The notes under the pieces are model-generated. The model did no database searches and was not told the origin of the DNA. It was given only the letters and a program-made list of their open reading frames with translations. This document shows, piece by piece, positions 61,171 through 64,000 of a stretch of DNA of 64,000 nucleotides. The position numbers and the translations under genes are program-made. The stretch is from Arbacia lixula (Eukaryota > Echinodermata > Echinoidea > Arbacioida > Arbaciidae), in assembly GCA_963669155.1 (NCBI GenBank), contig OZ022583.1:12574792-12638791 (forward strand), given 5' to 3'. How positions within the stretch are numbered: position 1 is the first letter of the stretch; each line of letters opens with the position of its first letter.

Positions 61171-61284
61171 TCACGTGATTGTTTGAGATCGATGATGCGG
61201 CCATAACAACATGTATCATCCTGAATCACGGTTGTAATTCTGCCGAACATAAACACGATAGCAACGAAACAAGGGAAAATATCA

Positions 61285-61286
<2 letters not shown>

Positions 61287-61325
<39 letters not shown>

Positions 61326-61463
61326 CTCTCTTTCTCTTTCGCTACCCCTTCTCCTTTCATGTTTCTTCTTTTTCTGTCTTCCCCCTCTCTCACAGCTCTC
61401 ACACGTTCTTTCTCTCTCTTTATCTCTCTCTCCCTATCTCACCTCTCTCTCTCTCTCTATCTC

Positions 61464-61514
<51 letters not shown>

Positions 61515-61556
61515 TCCCTATCTCACCCCCTCTCTCTATCTCTCTCTTCATACCTT
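61287..61556. repeat. CT array
   Basis: CT runs at 61,287-61,322 and 61,448-61,520 with CTATCTCA interruptions. Confidence 0.9.
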
Positions 61557-62360
61557 CCTCATTGTCGTTGAGTTCCTATCCTCCCCTTTTTCTCTCTCAT
61601 AACGTTTTACTTGTGCATGAACAAATATATATTTCCTTTTCGTTATTTTTAGGTCTTCAGGGGGTTATTTGCTTAACATCCTTTTCTATGTAGAGTGTAC
61701 AAATATTTGTTTATTTAAACACGTATCTGCAAAATTGGTTACGTGCACCATATTTTCAGTATAGCCGTCTGTATTATCACAGAGAACAACGCGATTTTAC
61801 TGAGTGTAGCTACACTATCAAACGGAGACCGAATACATTAATCCACCTTAATAAATAAGTGATTGAGCTAATACATATTACAATATTACATTTGTGTTAG
61901 TGAAATTCACTTTGCACGATCAACCATCCTCATTCCATCTGCGTGACATTGTTTTCATACTTCAAAAAAATAAACAATTTTACCAGATTTTTCCTCAAAT
62001 CCTACCTTTACAATACTCATTGTGACCCTAAATCACATTGTTCTTTATTTCTCTCCCACTTTCGCAATAACACACCTTTTTTCGTTTAGTTTCCCCTTTT
62101 TACTATCCTTCCAAATGAATACAGTGTCTTTAGTACATAACATACCAATTTCTTGAATGCATCTCACCCAACAAGCCAAGCATAACTGAGATCATTTTCT
62201 TTTCCTCTTCAATCAAACTATTTAAAACAATCGTATTATTTAAGTTGTTCTTTGTCTTTGTTAGTGAAATCTGAATTTTATGCACATGTGTTATTATAAT
62301 TCGAATCATTCTTCAAAATAATCATTTTCATTACTACTACTATTAATATCATTATAGTAA

Positions 62361-62494
62361 TTATTAGTAATATTGTATTATATTATTGTTTTATTGCATT
62401 ATTCATTCAATAAACAATTGAATTATAATAATTATTATCAATATTGTATTATATTACTGTTTTATTGCATTAGTTATTAAATAAACAATTGAAT
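62361..62494. repeat. About 81-bp AT-rich tandem duplication
   Basis: TATTGTATTATATTATTG at 62,371 recurs as TATTGTATTATATTACTG at 62,452. AATAAACAATTGAAT ends both units. Confidence 0.8.
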
Positions 62495-64000
62495 ACATTT
62501 CAATGTAATACCAAAGATGACACGCTTAGTTTAGAATGTCATGATTTCAAGTATGAGGCAACAGTTGGAATCTTAGATTTCCCGAGGGAATTCTCATTGT
62601 CATTGCCTGCAGGTAGCAACAGTTTATACTCACAGACGGCAAGATTAATGATTCTACAATTGGACAGCGCGGAGCAATCGACTTTCTCATCACGTCTGGA
62701 ACTAGGGTTTTGCAATTGCCAATATCACAGAAATTGAAAGAGATTGTCTACGTCACAAGTCGAGAAAAATAAAAGCCGCGTGCTGGTTCGTCGGGTAAGA
62801 AGGCGTCCAAAAGTGGATGGTTGGTCAAAGATATCCGTCGTTTTATATAGGCTGCGAGGGATAGTGGCTATTATTGGGATTCTACTGAATTATTTGTTGC
62901 AGAAGAGCACTCATGAATGTAGAATATCGATTATGGCTGATTAGGTAGCGTGAACAAGTGCTAGTTAAGGCGGGGAGTTAAGATATGCGAGTACATTATC
63001 ATAATCATCATCATCATCATCACCAAACTAAACCGTATCATCATGTTCGTCAGCATAATCATTGTCAATACCCCTCGGGTACAACATTAGCCTCTTACGT
63101 TACCTCCAATTAATCCACAATAACCCGCTTGAGGGGGTAGGTAGGGGTATGATATCGCCCTCCATATCACGAGATAATGTTTTGAAGTTATTCTTGACGT
63201 GGACTGTTCCGTAGCAATCACAAAAGCCATAAACATGGAGAAATCAGTAAACAGGTACATGATGAAGACTGCTTCCTTCCAAATTTGGTCTCGAAAACGT
63301 TATTATACGAATATTTTGTAAACCCCCCAAATTGTGATTTCCTACTGAGATCCACGTATGTACAAATGATACAAACACTGTACCTGTGGTACAGTTAGAC
63401 TTACCCTTCAAAATTTAAACTAGACCGGTTTGAGAATTTCCATGCAGAATCAATGTTCACCTAAAAGAGTTTCTCGTTTCAACAGACTTTGAATGGATGC
63501 AATGACTGGTGAAGGGGGGGGGGGGGGGAGGGGGTGTATGCATCCTGCCCCTCCTCCCGCTTTAAGATTGATATAATCGTTTGTTACATGAATAACTCAA
63601 AAACCTACAATAATGAACAAGAGTACACGTGTGTGGATATGAGTGTGAAATGGGGATGGAGGGGTGGGGTGGGGGTGGGGGGGGGGGGGGGTGGAGGAGG
63701 GGGTATCGCACCTATACATACAAACTTCAATGAACATAGTGTTGCCTCTCGTGAATAAAGTTTGCCTAATCTTGTCGGGTAATGGATTAACTGGAGGGTG
63801 CGGAAGAAGATGATGTTGCCCCCGGGTTACTTTTCCGGTATACCTGCGCACGATTTTCGTTACCTATAGCACTGGGCAATGAATTGAAAATAGCTACCAA
63901 TTTCCTTCCCCCCGAGTTGTTGTATATAAGGTCGATCGTGCGACCCCCTTACTTTCGACATGTTTCATTAAGAGAGAAAGGAACAAACGAAAAAAAAAAA

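Larger units (their letters stand above)
46611..64000. other. Region without a recognised gene
   Basis: All open frames above 100 residues here are low-complexity translations of TTC, CT, CA or ATC arrays, or lack any recognisable domain. Apart from the repeats listed separately, 48.1-53.0, 54.8-55.5, 56.2-57.2, 58.1-60.5 and 61.6-63.5 kb are AT-rich unique-looking DNA. Short conserved-looking blocks with CRE-like or TAAT sites occur near 54.95, 56.4 and 61.0 kb. Confidence 0.6.

Overview
This is a window of animal nuclear genomic DNA. It is AT-rich and intron-rich, and dense in GA/CT, GAA/TTC, CA/TG and ATC microsatellites, poly-G tracts and short inverted-repeat elements. The one gene I can prove is a split, GT-AG spliced gene. 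Its protein resembles invertebrate dopamine-type transporters, and two tRNA-derived SINEs carry a core I associate with marine invertebrates. A marine invertebrate, perhaps an echinoderm such as a sea urchin, is my best guess; the species cannot be fixed from sequence alone. I see no prokaryotic operons, rRNA, intact tRNA genes or CRISPR arrays.

The gene lies on the minus strand from about 31,340 down past position 1. It is an SLC6 sodium- and chloride-dependent monoamine transporter of the DAT/NET group. Eight coding exons were located by homology, splice consensus and reading phase: 31,236-31,308, 12,975-13,157, 4,891-5,025, 4,090-4,351, 3,496-3,634, 2,858-2,992, 2,158-2,261 and 1,454-1,578. 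All seven junctions keep frame. They give 385 residues plus one base of codon 386, covering the N-terminus through transmembrane segment 7. The C-terminal part lies beyond the left edge of the window. The two 5' introns are large (about 18.1 and 7.9 kb); the others are 0.45-0.6 kb. The start codon is supported by an in-frame stop just upstream in the same exon.

Layout: 1-1,453 is the intron after exon 8 and holds one copy of an interspersed hairpin element. 1,454-5,025 holds exons 8 to 3, packed closely. 5,026-12,974 is intron 2, with a SINE, microsatellites and a CpG- and TAAT-rich block at 11.3-12.0 kb. 13,158-31,235 is intron 1, with a second SINE, a second copy of the hairpin element, two foldback elements, a TA-flanked palindromic element and large GAA, CA and GA arrays. 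31.3-46.0 kb is upstream sequence or a 5' UTR intron, full of short TTAA-bounded elements. A CpG-rich block at 46.0-46.6 kb, with a splice-donor-like end on the minus strand, is a candidate promoter and 5' UTR exon. 46.6-64 kb shows no recognisable gene: TTC and CT arrays, a nearly identical 286-bp tandem duplication, and clusters of CRE-like and homeodomain-like sites.

The most useful leads are the acidic residue at substrate subsite B of the transporter (shared, from memory, with Drosophila DAT and not with human DAT), the family of 80-130 bp TTAA-bounded elements, three copies of a TA-flanked nearly perfect palindrome, and a strong one-strand bias of poly-G tracts (12 on the plus strand against 1 C tract). 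I did not find a convincing new multi-gene system.
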